A DNA stretch of 34,702 bases from Pelomonas sp. KK5 (GCF_001984095.1 NZ_LYVQ01000048.1:1-34702); one strand, 5' to 3'. Positions 1 through 10,215 are shown, counted from the stretch's first letter. The notes: generated from the letters alone by a model not told the origin. Made by a program: numbers and translations.

Positions 1-1527
<1,527 letters not shown>

Positions 1528-1636
1528 GCTGTTCCCTCTGACTGATCTAGCAAGTAACGCGTTATGTAAACTGACCTCGCCTTGCAGCCGCCGCCCTTTG
1601 GCGGCACATTGGCGGGATGACCACAAGGAATGGCGA

Positions 1637-2002
1637 ATGGATGAGGTGAGGGTCGTCGTCGTGGACGACGTGGCCGACATGGCCGAGACGCTGGCCATGT
1701 CGCTGGAGCTGGACGGCTACGCGGTGCGCACCGCCACCAGTGGCGCGCAGGCGCTGGAACTGATCGAGGGCTGGCGGCCGCATTGCGTGCTGCTGGACAT
1801 CGACATGCCCGGCATGGGCGGCTGCGAGCTGTCGGACCGCCTGCGCGAGCTCTACGGCGACGAGGTGGTGCTGATCGCCGTGACCGGCTGGGGCGATGCC
1901 GGCGACCGCGTGTCCGACACCTTCTCCCGTTTCGACCACTACATCCGCAAGCCCTTCGAGCCTTCGCTGCTGCGCAAGGTGCTGCCTCCAGTCACTGCCT
2001 GA
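1637..2002 (+). CDS. Single-domain response regulator (CheY-like receiver)
   Basis: The 121-residue protein is a stand-alone receiver domain with no output domain. It shows the acidic pocket VVDD (residues 9-12), the phospho-acceptor Asp54 in LLDIDMPG, the conserved Thr in AVTGWG and the Lys in IRKPFE. An AAGGAA ribosome-binding site 7 bases upstream supports the ATG at 1637; the same frame stays open upstream only as antisense of the kinase gene. Such proteins act as phosphate shuttles or diffusible outputs of hybrid kinases. Its divergent position next to the poly-HAMP kinase suggests, but does not prove, that they are partners. The gene is followed immediately by the inverted repeat at 2028-2045. 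Confidence 0.88.
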   Translation: MDEVRVVVVDDVADMAETLAMSLELDGYAVRTATSGAQALELIEGWRPHCVLLDIDMPGMGGCELSDRLRELYGDEVVLIAVTGWGDAGDRVSDTFSRFDHYIRKPFEPSLLRKVLPPVTA

Positions 2003-2027
2003 CTTTGCACTCACGGTCTCACCCGAG

Positions 2028-2045
2028 CTGTAAGCGCCGTTACAG
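2028..2045. repeat. Short inverted repeat CTGTAA-N6-TTACAG
   Basis: A perfect 6-bp inverted repeat with spacer GCGCCG lies between the receiver gene and the flavodoxin gene. It resembles the TGTAGG/CCTACA elements at 8029, 10200 and 14451. It could be an operator or a weak stem-loop behind the receiver gene. Confidence 0.5.
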
Positions 2046-2131
2046 GCGCGAGCCCGCAGGGTAGCGCGGCTTGGGGTGCCTACAGGGGCGCCGCCGTGCG
2101 GACGCGCCCTTGTCTGACAGGGCTGTGGCAT

Positions 2132-2144
2132 CTTGTCCTACAAG
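2132..2144. promoter_or_regulatory. Inverted repeat CTTGTCCTACAAG upstream of the flavodoxin-like gene
   Basis: A 5-bp inverted repeat (CTTGT/ACAAG) lies 33 bases before the chosen ATG at 2177. A related CTTGTCTGACAGG lies at 2109-2121 and a CCTACAGG at 2079-2086, so the 174-base gap holds several elements of one style. CTTGACGTACAAG at 10230 has the same layout. Operator function is inference. Confidence 0.4.
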
Positions 2145-2176
2145 GTCTGTTACACCGCCGCGACGACGCTGGCGGC

Positions 2177-3247
2177 ATGCCAGACGACATCCGCACGGGC
2201 CAGGCCCCCGCACCCTTGAAGCGCCGCGAGTTCGGCGAGCGCTTCCGCCAGCGCTACCAGGATCCGGCCTTCGCTGCCGAGGCCGAGGCCATCGGCCGGC
2301 TCGAGGAGATTGCCTGGCAGGCCTACGTCGAGGGCCGCAAGGCGCCACTCACCCGCCCGATCGGCAAGGGCGCGGCCGATCCGGCCTACGAGGCCTCGGT
2401 CGAGTGGCTGGACACCCGACGCCGGCTCGCCAGGGCCCAGCGTGTGCAGGCCGACCCGAAGGGCAAGCCGCGCGTGCTGATCATCTGCGGCAGCGCGCGC
2501 AACGACGGCAGCTGCCCCGGCGAGATCTCCAAGACCTGGCGGCTCGCCCGCAGCGCGGCAGCGGTCGTGCGCGGGCTGGGCGCCACCGCCGACCTGCTGG
2601 ACCTGAGCCTGCTCACTTCCGACTACGGGCGCGCCATCCACCCCTGCAAGGGCTGCGTGGCCACCGCGATGCCGCTGTGCCACTGGCCCTGCAGCTGCTA
2701 TCCCAACCATGCACTGGGCCAGACCGGCGACTGGATGGCCGATATCTACGAACGCTGGGTCGCCGCGCACGGCGTGATCGTGCTGGCCCCGACCTACTGG
2801 TACCAGTCGCCCAGTCCGCTGAAGCTGATGATCGACAGGCTGGTCTGCGCGGACGGCGGCAACCCCGACGTCAGCAGCACCCACGGCAAGAAGGCCGCCG
2901 AGGCCAAGGCGATCGAACAGGCGGGCTGGGACTATCCCAAGCACCTGGCCGGCCGCATCTACGGCCTGCTGGTGCACGGCGACGTGGCCGGCATCGAGGG
3001 CCAGCGCCGGGCGCTGTCGGACTGGCTGGACTGGATGGGCCTGATCGCCGCGCCGGGGCCTTCCACGCTGGACCGCTACATCGGCTACTGGGAACCGTAC
3101 TGGAGCAGCCACCGCGGGCTCGATGCCGACGCGGCGGTACAGGAAGAGGCACGCGACGTGGCACGCGCCGTCATGGCCGCGGTGGGCCGGATGCGGGCCG
3201 GGGAACTGGCCCGGCCGGCCCTTCCGCCCGCGCCGCGGCTGAAGTAG
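2177..3247 (+). CDS. NADPH-dependent FMN reductase / flavodoxin-fold oxidoreductase with Cys cluster
   Basis: The 356-residue protein has an N-terminal helical extension of about 100 residues, then a flavodoxin fold beginning PRVLIICGSARNDGS, whose GSxRxxS-type loop binds the FMN phosphate. LAPTYWYQSPSPLKLMID is the second FMN-contacting stretch. Between them is a cysteine-rich segment with Cys157, Cys160, Cys168, Cys172 and Cys174 (PCKGCVATAMPLCHWPCSC), reminiscent of iron-sulfur flavoproteins. It is likely a cytosolic NAD(P)H-dependent flavin or quinone reductase; the substrate cannot be read. I chose ATG 2177 because upstream codons give low-complexity sequence across the regulatory region, but no strong ribosome-binding site is seen. 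It converges on the DUF4148-like gene with only 5 bases between stops. Confidence 0.82.
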   Translation: MPDDIRTGQAPAPLKRREFGERFRQRYQDPAFAAEAEAIGRLEEIAWQAYVEGRKAPLTRPIGKGAADPAYEASVEWLDTRRRLARAQRVQADPKGKPRVLIICGSARNDGSCPGEISKTWRLARSAAAVVRGLGATADLLDLSLLTSDYGRAIHPCKGCVATAMPLCHWPCSCYPNHALGQTGDWMADIYERWVAAHGVIVLAPTYWYQSPSPLKLMIDRLVCADGGNPDVSSTHGKKAAEAKAIEQAGWDYPKHLAGRIYGLLVHGDVAGIEGQRRALSDWLDWMGLIAAPGPSTLDRYIGYWEPYWSSHRGLDADAAVQEEARDVARAVMAAVGRMRAGELARPALPPAPRLK

Positions 3248-3252
3248 CGCGA

Positions 3253-3603
3253 TCAGCCGGCGATCAGCCGGCCCTGCAGCGTCGGGTGCTGCTCGCGCCA
3301 GCGCTGCATCGCCATCGGGTCCTCGCTGTTCAGCGCGGCCAGCATGCCGTTGGCCTTGGCAGCCTCCAGGTCCTGGCGCACCTCGCGGCGGGTCAGCGCC
3401 GGCGTGGTGATCTCCTGCGGGGCGACGGTGGCGCTGCGGTCCTCGCCGTCCACCCGGGCCAGCTCGCCCGAGGCGCGCATCTCGCGCAGCTCGGCCTTCA
3501 CCTCGCCGCGGCTGCGGCTGCCGTCTGCCGCCGGGTCATGCGCGTGGGCGCCCAGCGCGAGGCACAGGCCGCTCAGCACGATGATCGTCTTGCTCTTGTT
3601 CAT
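3253..3603 (-). CDS. Small secreted DUF4148-like protein
   Basis: The 116-residue protein begins with a clear signal peptide (MNKSKTIIVLSGLCLALG, cleavage after AHA). The mature part has two RxEVxxxL-type repeats (RGEVKAELREMRASGEL and RREVRQDLEAAKANGML), the pattern of DUF4148 proteins that are abundant in Burkholderiales and of unknown function. An AAGGAG ribosome-binding site 7 bases upstream fixes the start at 3603, rather than the longer frame reaching 3645. It lies 64 bases downstream of the large hybrid kinase on the same strand and may share its transcript. An exact 11-bp tandem repeat (CGATCAGCCGG twice, 3250-3271) straddles the stop codon. Confidence 0.8.
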   Translation of the reverse strand: MNKSKTIIVLSGLCLALGAHAHDPAADGSRSRGEVKAELREMRASGELARVDGEDRSATVAPQEITTPALTRREVRQDLEAAKANGMLAALNSEDPMAMQRWREQHPTLQGRLIAG

Positions 3604-3667
3604 GATGGAACTCCTTGATGGAAGAAGGTCCACCGTGTGCGGCAAGGCCGATGCCCGTGACCCGCCG

Positions 3668-6600
3668 TTACGTCTGCCGCTGCATCCAGACGCGCATCAA
3701 TGAAAGCAGCTTGTTGACGTCCAGCGGCTTGGCGATGTAGTCGTTGGCGCCGGCGGCCAGGCAGCGGTCGTGGTCGTCCTTCATCGCCTTGGCGGTCAGC
3801 GCGATGATCGGCAGGCGCTGGAACTGCGGCTGCCTGCGGATCTCCTGCGTGGCGGTGATGCCGTCCATCTCCGGCATCATCACGTCCATCAGCACCATGT
3901 CGACCGGCCCGCGGGCCAGCGCTTCCAGCGCCTCCCGGCCGTTGCGGGCGATCTCGATCTTCATGCCCTTGGGCTCCAGCGCGGCCGAGAGCGCGAAGAT
4001 GTTGCGCACGTCGTCCTCGACGATCAGCACCCGTCGCCCTTCCAGCAGCGCCTCGCGCTCGCGCGCCGCCTTCAGCATGCGCTGGCGCTCCGGCGGCAGG
4101 CGCGACTCCACCTGGTGCAGGAACAGCGTGACCTCGTCCAGCAGCCGTTCCGGCGAGCGCGCGCCCTTGATGATGATGCTCTTGGAGTAGCGCCGCAGCG
4201 CGTCCTCCTCGGCGCGCGACAGCGCCCGGCCGGTGTAGACGATCACCGGCGGGAAGGCCAGTTCCTCGCGCTGCGACATGCGGTCCAGCAGCTCGGAGCC
4301 GCTGACGCCGGGCAGGTGCAGGTCCATCACCATGCAGTCGAAGGTGCCGGCCTGGAGCTGGGCCAGCGCCTCCTCGGCGGTGGCGACGCCGACGATCTCG
4401 ACCCCGTCCGCCGCCAGCAGCTGCTCGATGCTGTCGCGCTGGCGTGCATCGTCCTCGACCACCAGCACCCGGCGCAGGCCCTGGGTCACCTTGGCCTCGA
4501 GCCGGCGCAGCGCCTGCTGCAGCTCCTCGCGCCTGACCGGCTTCAGCGCATAGCCGATCGCGCCCATCTCCAGGGCCTCCTGGGCATAGTCGCTGACCGA
4601 CATCACATGGACCGGGATATGGCGCAGCGCGGGCGTGCGCTTGAGCTGCTCCAGCACCGCGAAGCCGGACATGTCGGGCAGCTTCATGTCCAGCACGATG
4701 GCACTGGGCTGGAAGCGGGCTGCGGCGCGCAGCCCGTCGGCGGCGCGGTCGGCCAGCACCACCGGGAAGCCCATCTCGCGCACCACGTCGCGCAGCACGC
4801 CGGCGAAATGCGGGTCGTCCTCGATGACGAGGATGGTGCGGGGGTCGTGCCGGAGCGCCAGCGCCGCGCTGTCGTCGTCCAGCACCGGCGGCTCGGCGGC
4901 CTCGGACGGCGGCAGTTCGGGCTCGGCGATGAAATCCGGCTGCTGCGCGCGCGGCAGGTTCAGCGTGAACACGCTGCCGTGGCCGACGCGGCTCCTCAGC
5001 GCGATGTCCCCGCCCAGCAGCCGGGCCAGCGTCCGCGAGATCGACAAACCCAGCCCGGTGCCGCCGTACTTGCGGTGGGTGCTGCCGTCGGCCTGGCGGA
5101 AGGCCTCGAAGATCATGTCGCGCTGCTCGTCGGGCACGCCGATGCCGGTGTCATGGACGGCGAAGTCCAGCCGCTCCCGGCCGGGCTCGCCGCTGGCGCC
5201 GATCTTCAGGGTGACATGGCCGGCCTCGGTGAACTTGAGCGCGTTGGAGACCAGGTTCTTCAGGATCTGGCCGAGGCGGGCCTCGTCGGTCTCGATGTCC
5301 GGCGGCAGCCCCGGCGCGCGCTCGACGCGGAACTCCAGCCCGCGCTGGCGCGCCTGCGGCGCGAAGGTGGTCTCCAGCGAGTGGACGATGCGCTGCAGCG
5401 GCACATCCTCGAAGCTCACCTCCAGCTTGCCGGCCTCGATCTTGGAGATGTCCAGGATGTCGTTGATCAGCACCAGCAGGTCGTTGCCGGCGGCCGAGAT
5501 GGTCTGGGCGAAGCGCACCTGCTCGTCGCTGAGGTTGCCGTTCTTGTTGTCGGCCAGCAGCTTGGCCAGGATCAGCGTGGAGTTCAGCGGCGTGCGCAGC
5601 TCGTGGCTCATATTGGCCAGGAACTCGCTCTTGTACTGGCTGGTGCGTTCCAGCGTCTGGGCCTTCTCGGTCAGCTGCGCCTGGGCTTCGGTCAGGTCGG
5701 CGCGCTGCAGTTCCAGCTGGGCCGCCTGTTCCTCCAGCTGCACGTTCGTCTGCTCCAGCTCGGCATGCTGGGCCTCCAGCCGCAGCTGTGAGTCGCGCAG
5801 CGCGCGGCTCTGCTCCTCGAGCTCCGAGTTGTTGGCCTGCAGTTCCTCCTGCTGGACCTGCAGTTCCTCGGACTGGCGTTGCGTCTCCAGCAGCAGTTCC
5901 TGCAGCCGCGTGCGGTCCATGGACGCGCGCAGCGCCATCGCCAGCGATTCGGATACGCGGTCCAGCAGCAGCAGGTCGGCCGGCTCGCTGCGCCGGAAGA
6001 AGCCCAGCTCCAGCACGCACTGCACCAGCCCGTCCACGCTGATCGGCAGCACCAGCAGTTCGCCCGCCGGGCTGCGGCCGGTGCCGGCGCTGATCGGCCA
6101 GAAGCCCTCGGGCACCTCGCCCACATGGATGGCCCGCCCGTCGCGGATCGCCTGGCCCAGCAGGCCGGCGGCTGCGGGCGAGAGTGTTGAACGCGGATTC
6201 AGCGCCTCGTCCGGCAGCGCGTAGCCGCCGATGCGCTGGAAGCTGCCGTCCTGCTGCGCCAGATAGAGTGCGCCGACCTGCGCGCCGACCCGGCGGGCCA
6301 GGAAGACCAGCGCCTTGTCCGCCAGGCTGTCCAGGTCGCGGTCGCCCTGCAGCTCCTCGTTGAGGCCGGCATGGCCCGCGCGCAGCCAGGCCTCCTGCTC
6401 GCGGGCGCGGTAGTTGCGCGAGGTCATCACCGCGGCGATGCTGACCAGCACCAGCAGCAGGGCCGAGCCGCCCAGCGTGACCACCAGCGAGGCGACGGCG
6501 GTGCGGTCCCAGGCGACGCGGCGCTCGGCGCCCAGGCCGCGCTCCTCGCGCTCCATGTCGGCCAGCACGCTGCGCATGCGCTCCATCACCACGCGGCCGC

Positions 6601-7102
6601 GGTCGGTGCGCACCAGCGTCAGCGCGTCCTCGCTCTTGCCGGCGCGCTTGAGCGCGATGCTTTCTTCGAGCTCGGCCAGCTTGTCGCGCACCAGCTGCTG
6701 CAACTGGTCGACACGGGTCTGTTGCCGCGGGTTGTCGGCGGTCAGTTCGCGCAGCATGCGCACCGAGCCGCCGATGGCGCCCTTGGCAGCCGTGAAGGGC
6801 AGCAGGTAGCTCTCGTTGCCGGTCAGCAGGTAGCCGCGCTGGCCGGTCTCGGCGTCCTTCAGGATCGAGGCGGTCGTCTGCAGCTGCTCGATCACCTCCA
6901 GCGTGTGGGACATCTGGTCCGCGGCGGCGGTGCGGTCCTGCAGCGTGCTCAGCGAGAAGCTGCCCACCGCGATGATGGCCAGCACCGCCAGGCCGAAGCT
7001 CAGCAGCGAACCCAGGGGGAGGAAACCGGCCAGGCCCCGGCGCGGGCCCGGCTGGTCGGCGAGAAGAAAACGGCTTTCGTGCTGCGGATCCTGTCGTCGC
7101 AT
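3668..7102 (-). CDS. Hybrid histidine kinase: CHASE3-GAF-HisKA-HATPase-REC-REC-REC
   Basis: This 1144-residue membrane kinase has a membrane segment at about 25-50, a CHASE3 sensor with the hallmark TGQRGYLLTG near 86-95, a second membrane segment near 202-226, a GAF domain at about 250-395 and a Q/E-rich coiled coil at about 395-490. The HisKA domain carries His500 (SHELRTPLN). The HATPase domain has N box NLVSNALKFT, DTGIGV and GGTGLGLSI. Three receivers follow, with Asp805, Asp927 and Asp1073. All catalytic motifs are intact. The CHASE3 domain senses an unknown periplasmic signal; three receivers suggest an internal phosphorelay or several outputs. No DNA-binding or HPt domain is present, so output must go through other proteins, perhaps the lone receivers nearby. 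The upstream gene in this direction is the small ORF at 7160-7303. Confidence 0.95.
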   Translation of the reverse strand: MRRQDPQHESRFLLADQPGPRRGLAGFLPLGSLLSFGLAVLAIIAVGSFSLSTLQDRTAAADQMSHTLEVIEQLQTTASILKDAETGQRGYLLTGNESYLLPFTAAKGAIGGSVRMLRELTADNPRQQTRVDQLQQLVRDKLAELEESIALKRAGKSEDALTLVRTDRGRVVMERMRSVLADMEREERGLGAERRVAWDRTAVASLVVTLGGSALLLVLVSIAAVMTSRNYRAREQEAWLRAGHAGLNEELQGDRDLDSLADKALVFLARRVGAQVGALYLAQQDGSFQRIGGYALPDEALNPRSTLSPAAAGLLGQAIRDGRAIHVGEVPEGFWPISAGTGRSPAGELLVLPISVDGLVQCVLELGFFRRSEPADLLLLDRVSESLAMALRASMDRTRLQELLLETQRQSEELQVQQEELQANNSELEEQSRALRDSQLRLEAQHAELEQTNVQLEEQAAQLELQRADLTEAQAQLTEKAQTLERTSQYKSEFLANMSHELRTPLNSTLILAKLLADNKNGNLSDEQVRFAQTISAAGNDLLVLINDILDISKIEAGKLEVSFEDVPLQRIVHSLETTFAPQARQRGLEFRVERAPGLPPDIETDEARLGQILKNLVSNALKFTEAGHVTLKIGASGEPGRERLDFAVHDTGIGVPDEQRDMIFEAFRQADGSTHRKYGGTGLGLSISRTLARLLGGDIALRSRVGHGSVFTLNLPRAQQPDFIAEPELPPSEAAEPPVLDDDSAALALRHDPRTILVIEDDPHFAGVLRDVVREMGFPVVLADRAADGLRAAARFQPSAIVLDMKLPDMSGFAVLEQLKRTPALRHIPVHVMSVSDYAQEALEMGAIGYALKPVRREELQQALRRLEAKVTQGLRRVLVVEDDARQRDSIEQLLAADGVEIVGVATAEEALAQLQAGTFDCMVMDLHLPGVSGSELLDRMSQREELAFPPVIVYTGRALSRAEEDALRRYSKSIIIKGARSPERLLDEVTLFLHQVESRLPPERQRMLKAAREREALLEGRRVLIVEDDVRNIFALSAALEPKGMKIEIARNGREALEALARGPVDMVLMDVMMPEMDGITATQEIRRQPQFQRLPIIALTAKAMKDDHDRCLAAGANDYIAKPLDVNKLLSLMRVWMQRQT

Positions 7103-7159
7103 CGTCTCTTTCGGCTCCCGTCGAAGTAGACGATTATGCCGACGGCCCGCCGGCCGTTC

Positions 7160-7303
7160 TCAGCGCGAGGGCCGGTGATCGCCCTCGAACTTGCCGTCGC
7201 GGTCGCTGCGGCGTCCGCCGGGGACGTCCAGCGGGCCGTCCTGTGGCGCCGGCGCGGGCGCCGGGGGCGGCACGGGCTTGTCGGAGTCCTTCTGCGTGCC
7301 CAT
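7160..7303 (-). CDS. Small proline-rich hypothetical protein (47 aa)
   Basis: The ORF begins 2 bases after the stop of the outer-membrane protein gene (TGAGCATG junction), which suggests translational coupling. The product is hydrophilic: a proline/alanine-rich stretch (PVPPPAPAPAPQ) followed by a charged tail with GPLDVPGGRR and GKFEGDH. There is no signal peptide or membrane segment and I recognise no family. The close junction supports its reality; low complexity and high GC argue for caution. It sits between the beta-barrel gene and the hybrid kinase on the same strand. Confidence 0.45.
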   Translation of the reverse strand: MGTQKDSDKPVPPPAPAPAPQDGPLDVPGGRRSDRDGKFEGDHRPSR

Positions 7304-7305
7304 GC

Positions 7306-7899
7306 TCAGAAGCGCTTGACGAAGCCCAGGCTGGTGGCGGCCACGCCCTCGCGGCCGGTGCCCGGGAAGCGGAAGTCGTGGTGCTCCCACTCCAGCACGA
7401 CGGCGGACGTCGGGCTCAGCGCATAGTCCACGCCGGCGCCGTAGGCCCCGCCCCAGCCGCTCTCGCGGCCGGTCGCGATACCCGAGGCGGACTGCGCATC
7501 GACACGGGTGCGGCCATAGGTGGCGCCGCCCTTGGCGAAGGCGCCGAAGCGGCTTTCGCCCAGCGGCACGTGGCCCACCAGGCTCATGTTGATGCCCTCG
7601 GCCTTGCTATGGCCGCCGCCGCGCTCGGCCTTGCCCATGTTCAGGTAGCCCAGTTCGGCGCCGAAGTGCTGGTTGAACATGGCCCCGCCGTACAGCTTGA
7701 ACGAGGCGTTGGGGTTGTCGCAGTTGAAGCCGGCGTTGCCGCAGTCGGTCTTGAACGAGGGCTTGCCGACGTTCAGCCCCATGTAGCCGCTGCCCGCGGT
7801 GAAGGGTTCGGCCTGGGCCGCGAGGGCGGCGGCGCCGAGGGCGATGAAAGCAAGGCAGGGGCGCCATCGTGCGGACGTGAGTCGGGGTGCTTGGTTCAT
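7306..7899 (-). CDS. Outer-membrane beta-barrel protein (OmpA/OmpW-like)
   Basis: The 197-residue precursor has an N-terminal basic stretch, a hydrophobic segment (CLAFIALGAAALAAQA) and a probable cleavage after AQA. The mature part alternates polar and hydrophobic residues with glycine- and tyrosine-rich strands (LYGGAMFNQHFGAELGYLN, AYGAGVDYAL) and ends in FVKRF. A terminal phenylalanine is the outer-membrane insertion signal. The size fits an eight-stranded barrel. Two cysteines (CGNAGFNC) may form a loop disulfide. An AAGGAAA ribosome-binding site supports the ATG at 7899, although the frame is open further upstream. Its leader has a stem-loop at 7939-7955 and a palindrome CATTCGAATG at 7920-7929. 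It is divergent from the AsmA-family gene. Its exact role is unknown. Confidence 0.82.
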   Translation of the reverse strand: MNQAPRLTSARWRPCLAFIALGAAALAAQAEPFTAGSGYMGLNVGKPSFKTDCGNAGFNCDNPNASFKLYGGAMFNQHFGAELGYLNMGKAERGGGHSKAEGINMSLVGHVPLGESRFGAFAKGGATYGRTRVDAQSASGIATGRESGWGGAYGAGVDYALSPTSAVVLEWEHHDFRFPGTGREGVAATSLGFVKRF

Positions 7900-7938
7900 G
7901 TCGATTTCCTTTGCGAGTGCATTCGAATGAAAAGGAGT

Positions 7939-7955
7939 CCCGCCTTTGGGGCGGG
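7939..7955 (-). promoter_or_regulatory. Stem-loop in the leader of the outer-membrane protein gene
   Basis: CCCGCC and GGCGGG form a perfect 6-bp stem about 40 bases before the start codon, next to the 10-bp palindrome CATTCGAATG at 7920-7929. This could be a 5' stabilising hairpin, an attenuator or an operator; nothing in the sequence decides between these. Confidence 0.35.
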
Positions 7956-8028
7956 TGCGCACCAGAGGGCGGCAAGCCCTGTGCCCACGGCAGGTAAACG
8001 ACCATGAACGTGACTGTTTGTGAACGCC

Positions 8029-8046
8029 GTAGGACGCGCCCGACAG
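8029..8046. repeat. TGTAGG-type motif copy (GTAGGACGCGCCCGACAG)
   Basis: It lies in the divergent region between the outer-membrane protein gene and the AsmA-family gene. It matches the element at 10200 closely (GTAGGACAGCGCTGACA). It is a candidate regulator site or small dispersed repeat. Confidence 0.4.
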
Positions 8047-8100
8047 GCACGGGGGCCCTGGGCCGATGGCATCGGCGCGCCGCAGCGGCGACCATGACGC

Positions 8101-10215
8101 ATGTCCACCGTCCCACCCTCAGTCGCCACGCACCGCCCCAGCCACAAGTGGCGCTGGATCGGTGGGGGTCTCGGGCTGGTCGTGCTGATCGTCGGCGCGC
8201 TGGCGATCTGCGAATGGCGAGGCTGGCCGATGCTGCGCCGCCCCGCCGAGGACTGGACCAGCCAGCGGCTGAACCGCCAGGTGAGCTTCGCCGGCGGCGG
8301 CGCGCGCTGGCGGCTGCACCTGCTGGGCGGGGTGAAGCTGCAGCTCGACCAGATGGAGGTCGGCGCGCCGGAATGGAGCACGCTGGGCTCCACGCTGGTG
8401 GCGCAGGATGTGACGCTGAAGCTGCACTACGCCGACCTGTTCGCCTTCCGCCGCGGCCAGCCGCTGCGCATCAAGTCGCTGGAGGCGGCCAATGTGGCGC
8501 TGCGCATCCAGCGCCTGGCCGATGGCCGCGCGAGCTGGCAGTTCGGCCCGCCGGACGCCGCGCCCTCGCACGGTTTCGACGGCGTGCGCTTCGAGCAGTT
8601 CAGCGTCGGCAAGGGCTCGGCCATCGTCGACGACCGCGTGTCCGCGCTGTCGATGGTGGGCGACTTCGAGATGCAGGACGGCTTCGACCTGCGGGACGCC
8701 AAGCTGGTCGCCCATGCCGAAGGCCGCTACCGCGCCGCGCCGCTGCGCGCCAGCCTGCAGAGCGGCTCCGCCCTGCCCTGGCTGTCGTCAGACCCGAAGG
8801 CGCCCGCGGTGCCGGTGGTGTTCAAGGTGGAGCTGGGCCAGGCGGGGCTGGACTTCCGCGGCACGGTACGAGACCTGCTCGCCACCCAGGGCCTCGACGG
8901 CGACTACGCGCTGCGCGGCCCCTCGCTGGCCGCGGCGGGCCAGCCGCTGGGCGTCACCCTGCCCACCACGCCGCCGTTCACGATGCGGGGCCACCTCTTG
9001 CGCAGCGGCCCGCGCTGGACCACGCAGGTGCACCAGGCCACCGTCGGCCGCAGCGTGCTCAAGGGCGAGTTCGTGTTCGACCGCAGCCAGGCCGTGCCGA
9101 TGCTCAGCGGCCAGTTGCAGAGCCCGATCCTGTGGCTGGCCGACCTGGGGCCGGCCATCGGCACGCGCAGCACCGTCATCGGCCCGGCGCCCAAGGCCGG
9201 CCTGGGCCTGAAGAAGGTGGTGGCGATGGCGCCGCCGCCGGGCCAGCCCACCGCGGCGCGCACCGCCGGCCCCGGCCGGGTGCTGCCTGACCGGCCCTTC
9301 GACCTGCCCTCGCTGCGCGCGATGAACGCAGACGTGCGCATGGACATCACGCGGCTGGAGTCCGGCGTCGAGCGGCTCGAATCGATCGCGCCGCTGCGCA
9401 CCCGGCTGATCCTGCAGGACGGCGTGCTGACGCTGCAGGACATCGACGCCCGGCTGGCCCAGGGCCGCATCACCGGCCGCATCAAGGTGGACGGCACCCA
9501 GCCCAGCGCGAAATGGGACACCCGGCTGAGCCTGCGCGGGCTGAAGCTGGAGCAGTGGCTCAGCGCCGCCCCGGTGACCGGCCGGCTCGCCGCCGAGCTG
9601 GACCTGCAGGGCCGCGGCCGCTCCACCGCCGAGATGCTGGCCTCCGCCAGCGGCCGTGCCCAGCTGTTCTGGAACCGCGGCACCGTCTCGCACAAGCTGA
9701 TCGAGGAGAGCGGCATCGACGTGGCCCAGACCCTGGGCCTGATGATCAAGGGCGACGACGCGCTGCCGGTGGACTGCGCGGCGGCCGACCTGCGCGCCAG
9801 CGAGGGCATGGTGCGGCCGGCCTTCATGCTGGTGGACACCAAGGACTCGGCGCTGCGGGTGGACGGCGGCGTCTCGCTGGCCACCGAACGGCTGGGCCTC
9901 ACGCTGCACGTGGCGCCCAAGGACATCAGCCCGCTGGCGCTGCGCACGCCCATCCAGATCAACGGCACCTTCGGCAAGCCCGACATCTCGCTGCAGAAGG
10001 GCCCGCTGGTGCGCCGCCTGGTGCCCGCCGCGGCGCTGGCGGCGATCAACCCGCTGGCGGCCCTGCTGCCGCTGATCGACACCGGCGACAAGCAGGCCCG
10101 CGCCGATGCCGAGCAATGCCAGGTGGCGCTGCGCGGGCTGGATCTGGCGCGGCAGGCCGAAGCGCAACCCGACCCGAAGACCGACCCCAAGACCGCCGCT
10201 GTAGGACAGCGCTGA
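8101..10215 (+). CDS. AsmA-family envelope protein
   Basis: The 704-residue protein has a short cytoplasmic N-terminus, one membrane anchor at about 19-37 (GGGLGLVVLIVGALAICEW) and a long periplasmic region of repeated beta-strand elements. Its C-terminal AsmA domain includes stretches like LTLQDIDARLAQGRITGRI, ELDLQGRGRS and a LGLTLHVAPKD strand. AsmA/YhdP-type proteins form elongated grooves that are thought to move phospholipids between the inner and outer membranes. The length is within the family range and the tail (PDPKTDPKT) is low complexity. The ATG at 8101 has no good ribosome-binding site, but the anchor directly follows it. A copy of the short inverted-repeat family overlaps the stop codon. 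Confidence 0.88.
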   Translation: MSTVPPSVATHRPSHKWRWIGGGLGLVVLIVGALAICEWRGWPMLRRPAEDWTSQRLNRQVSFAGGGARWRLHLLGGVKLQLDQMEVGAPEWSTLGSTLVAQDVTLKLHYADLFAFRRGQPLRIKSLEAANVALRIQRLADGRASWQFGPPDAAPSHGFDGVRFEQFSVGKGSAIVDDRVSALSMVGDFEMQDGFDLRDAKLVAHAEGRYRAAPLRASLQSGSALPWLSSDPKAPAVPVVFKVELGQAGLDFRGTVRDLLATQGLDGDYALRGPSLAAAGQPLGVTLPTTPPFTMRGHLLRSGPRWTTQVHQATVGRSVLKGEFVFDRSQAVPMLSGQLQSPILWLADLGPAIGTRSTVIGPAPKAGLGLKKVVAMAPPPGQPTAARTAGPGRVLPDRPFDLPSLRAMNADVRMDITRLESGVERLESIAPLRTRLILQDGVLTLQDIDARLAQGRITGRIKVDGTQPSAKWDTRLSLRGLKLEQWLSAAPVTGRLAAELDLQGRGRSTAEMLASASGRAQLFWNRGTVSHKLIEESGIDVAQTLGLMIKGDDALPVDCAAADLRASEGMVRPAFMLVDTKDSALRVDGGVSLATERLGLTLHVAPKDISPLALRTPIQINGTFGKPDISLQKGPLVRRLVPAAALAAINPLAALLPLIDTGDKQARADAEQCQVALRGLDLARQAEAQPDPKTDPKTAAVGQR

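Noticed and set aside
1587-1605. GCCGCC...GGCGGC hairpin in the kinase/receiver gap
   Set aside because: The stem is short and made only of G and C in a very GC-rich region, so it is expected by chance; no T-run or conserved context.
3770-5791. 673-codon plus-strand frame
   Set aside because: It is antisense to the hybrid kinase, with a histidine/glutamine/valine-rich composition typical of the complementary strand of GC-rich genes.
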